From assembly GCA_034439615.1 (NCBI GenBank), contig JAWXAT010000031.1, positions 1 to 64,000 on the forward strand: a DNA stretch of 64,000 nt. Reading direction: 5' to 3'. The position numbers were made by a program, and so were the translations under genes. This stretch comes from Oligoflexia bacterium. Lineage in GTDB: Bacteria > Bdellovibrionota > Bdellovibrionia > JABDDW01. Within the stretch, counting starts at the first letter, position 1, and every line of letters begins with the position of its first letter. The notes under the pieces are model-generated. The model had not been told where the DNA came from. It made no database searches and saw nothing but the letters and a program-made list of their open reading frames with translations. Shown in pieces: positions 63,592-64,000 of the stretch.

Positions 63592-63999
63592 TTAAAAATC
63601 AAGTAGGGTCTTGCCGTGAGCAAAGAAAGTTCCCCATCCTGGCCAATAAACATCATGAGCTAGGTCTTTGGCATTTTTATTCAAAATCGGGTGATTCCAA
63701 TCGGGTTTAATTTCAGACAGTGGAATCATAACAAAAGCCCGACTATAAGCGTCGGGGTGGGGGAGAGTTAGTTGGGGCGTCATGATGACCTCTAATTCAA
63801 AAGCAATAAGGTCACAATCAATGGAGCTATAGTTAAACCGTTCATTATCTTGGGTATCGGTAAGTTGTCTTTCCGTCTCTTTTAAAAACTGCATAAGCTG
63901 AAAGCTATTCATGTCGGTTTCAAGTTCGATGCAACAATTAAGATACGGGTCTCGGCCATCGCCGGCACGTGGATAAGTCTCATAGATTTCACTGATTGA
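63592..63999 (-). CDS. folK: HPPK: 2-amino-4-hydroxy-6-hydroxymethyldihydropteridine pyrophosphokinase (5'-truncated)
   Basis: The frame is open to the right edge of the window: upstream of an internal ATG at 63912 it still reads IYETYPRAGDGRDPYLNCC, a conserved HPPK stretch, so the true start is outside. The visible part includes the catalytic acidic pair in SSIDCDLIAFE and LTLPHPDAYSRAFVMIPLSE. The enzyme transfers pyrophosphate from ATP to the pterin in folate synthesis. The usual Arg-rich RxGxR before the Asp pair is replaced by ERFNYSS, which may weaken ATP contacts. The gene ends 50 bases before the transaldolase gene. Confidence 0.85.
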   Translation of the reverse strand, partial: SISEIYETYPRAGDGRDPYLNCCIELETDMNSFQLMQFLKETERQLTDTQDNERFNYSSIDCDLIAFELEVIMTPQLTLPHPDAYSRAFVMIPLSEIKPDWNHPILNKNAKDLAHDVYWPGWGTFFAHGKTLLDF

Positions 64000-64000
64000 T

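Noticed and set aside
63592-63912. ATG at 63912 as the true folK start
   Set aside because: Conserved HPPK sequence continues upstream in frame to the window edge, so this ATG is internal.
1-64000. tRNA, rRNA, CRISPR, insertion sequence or prophage genes
   Set aside because: No cloverleaf-type tRNA sequence, rRNA stretch, regularly spaced repeat array, transposase or phage structural gene was recognised by reading. Composition is even throughout, so there is no sign of an inserted island.

Overview
The window is a compact, roughly 40% G+C chromosomal segment with about 60 protein genes. No tRNA or rRNA gene, CRISPR array or insertion sequence is visible. Gene content suggests a Gram-negative, diderm deltaproteobacterium-like organism, most probably of the Bdellovibrionota. 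The reasons are outer-membrane lipoprotein machinery (BamD, LolA), PilT, several lytic transglycosylases, many secreted hydrolases with signal peptides or lipoboxes, and catabolic gene sets for amino acids, nucleosides and propionyl-CoA. The taxon is an inference; no database was consulted.

Layout. 1-2.4 kb: a 5'-truncated secreted HExxH protein, a membrane-anchored protein and a secreted HEAT-like protein. 2.6-9.0 kb, minus strand: an arginine/ornithine succinyltransferase-type operon (class III aminotransferase, M20 deacylase, AstA, AstD) ending in mltG; astB and a recognisable astE are absent. 9.1-14.1 kb, plus strand: a BatE-like TPR/SH3 protein, a cyclic-nucleotide-binding protein, an AI-2E-family permease, BamD, a TPR protein, Hpt and a GNAT enzyme. 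14.1-25.0 kb, minus strand: a hidden 24-residue membrane microprotein, RimO, YajQ, LolA, ComF, a frameshifted DUF2442 gene (plus strand), GpmI, RlmH, a NadD-RsfS fusion, Obg, L27, L21 and RNase G. 25.0-31.9 kb: PilT, a small secreted protein, acylphosphatase, the nucleoside-catabolic operon deoC-deoA-punA-cdd, and a secreted protein with a FAM20/PI-kinase-like signature. 32.0-34.9 kb: a lipoprotein subtilase and a secreted HExxH protein. 35.0-41.5 kb: AsnRS behind a four-codon leader, then a propionyl-CoA carboxylase (beta, biotin carboxylase and separate BCCP) and a methylmalonyl-CoA mutase large subunit without a B12 domain. 41.4-48.2 kb: a sphingomyelinase-like hydrolase, a von Willebrand A lipoprotein, TatC/TatA, a protein of unknown function and a two-module M16 peptidase. 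48.2-56.9 kb: HemW, GrpE, DnaJ, a TPR/periplasmic-binding lipoprotein, DksA, Lon and an HTH/coiled-coil regulator. 57.0-64.0 kb: a patatin, an MltD-like transglycosylase, a large surface protein with carboxypeptidase-regulatory-like repeats, a lipoprotein, a transaldolase-family enzyme and a 3'-complete, 5'-truncated folK.

The catabolic modules fit together. Amino-acid breakdown yields glutamate and succinate, nucleoside phosphorolysis feeds the pentose/triose pools, and propionyl-CoA is taken to succinyl-CoA, which AstA consumes. This suits an organism living on the macromolecules of other cells. No single obviously new multi-gene system stands out. The most unusual items are the secreted kinase-like protein, the DeoC with an encapsulation-peptide-like N-terminus, the NadD-RsfS fusion whose basic tail is overprinted on obg, the leader-coupled asnS start and the overlooked microprotein.
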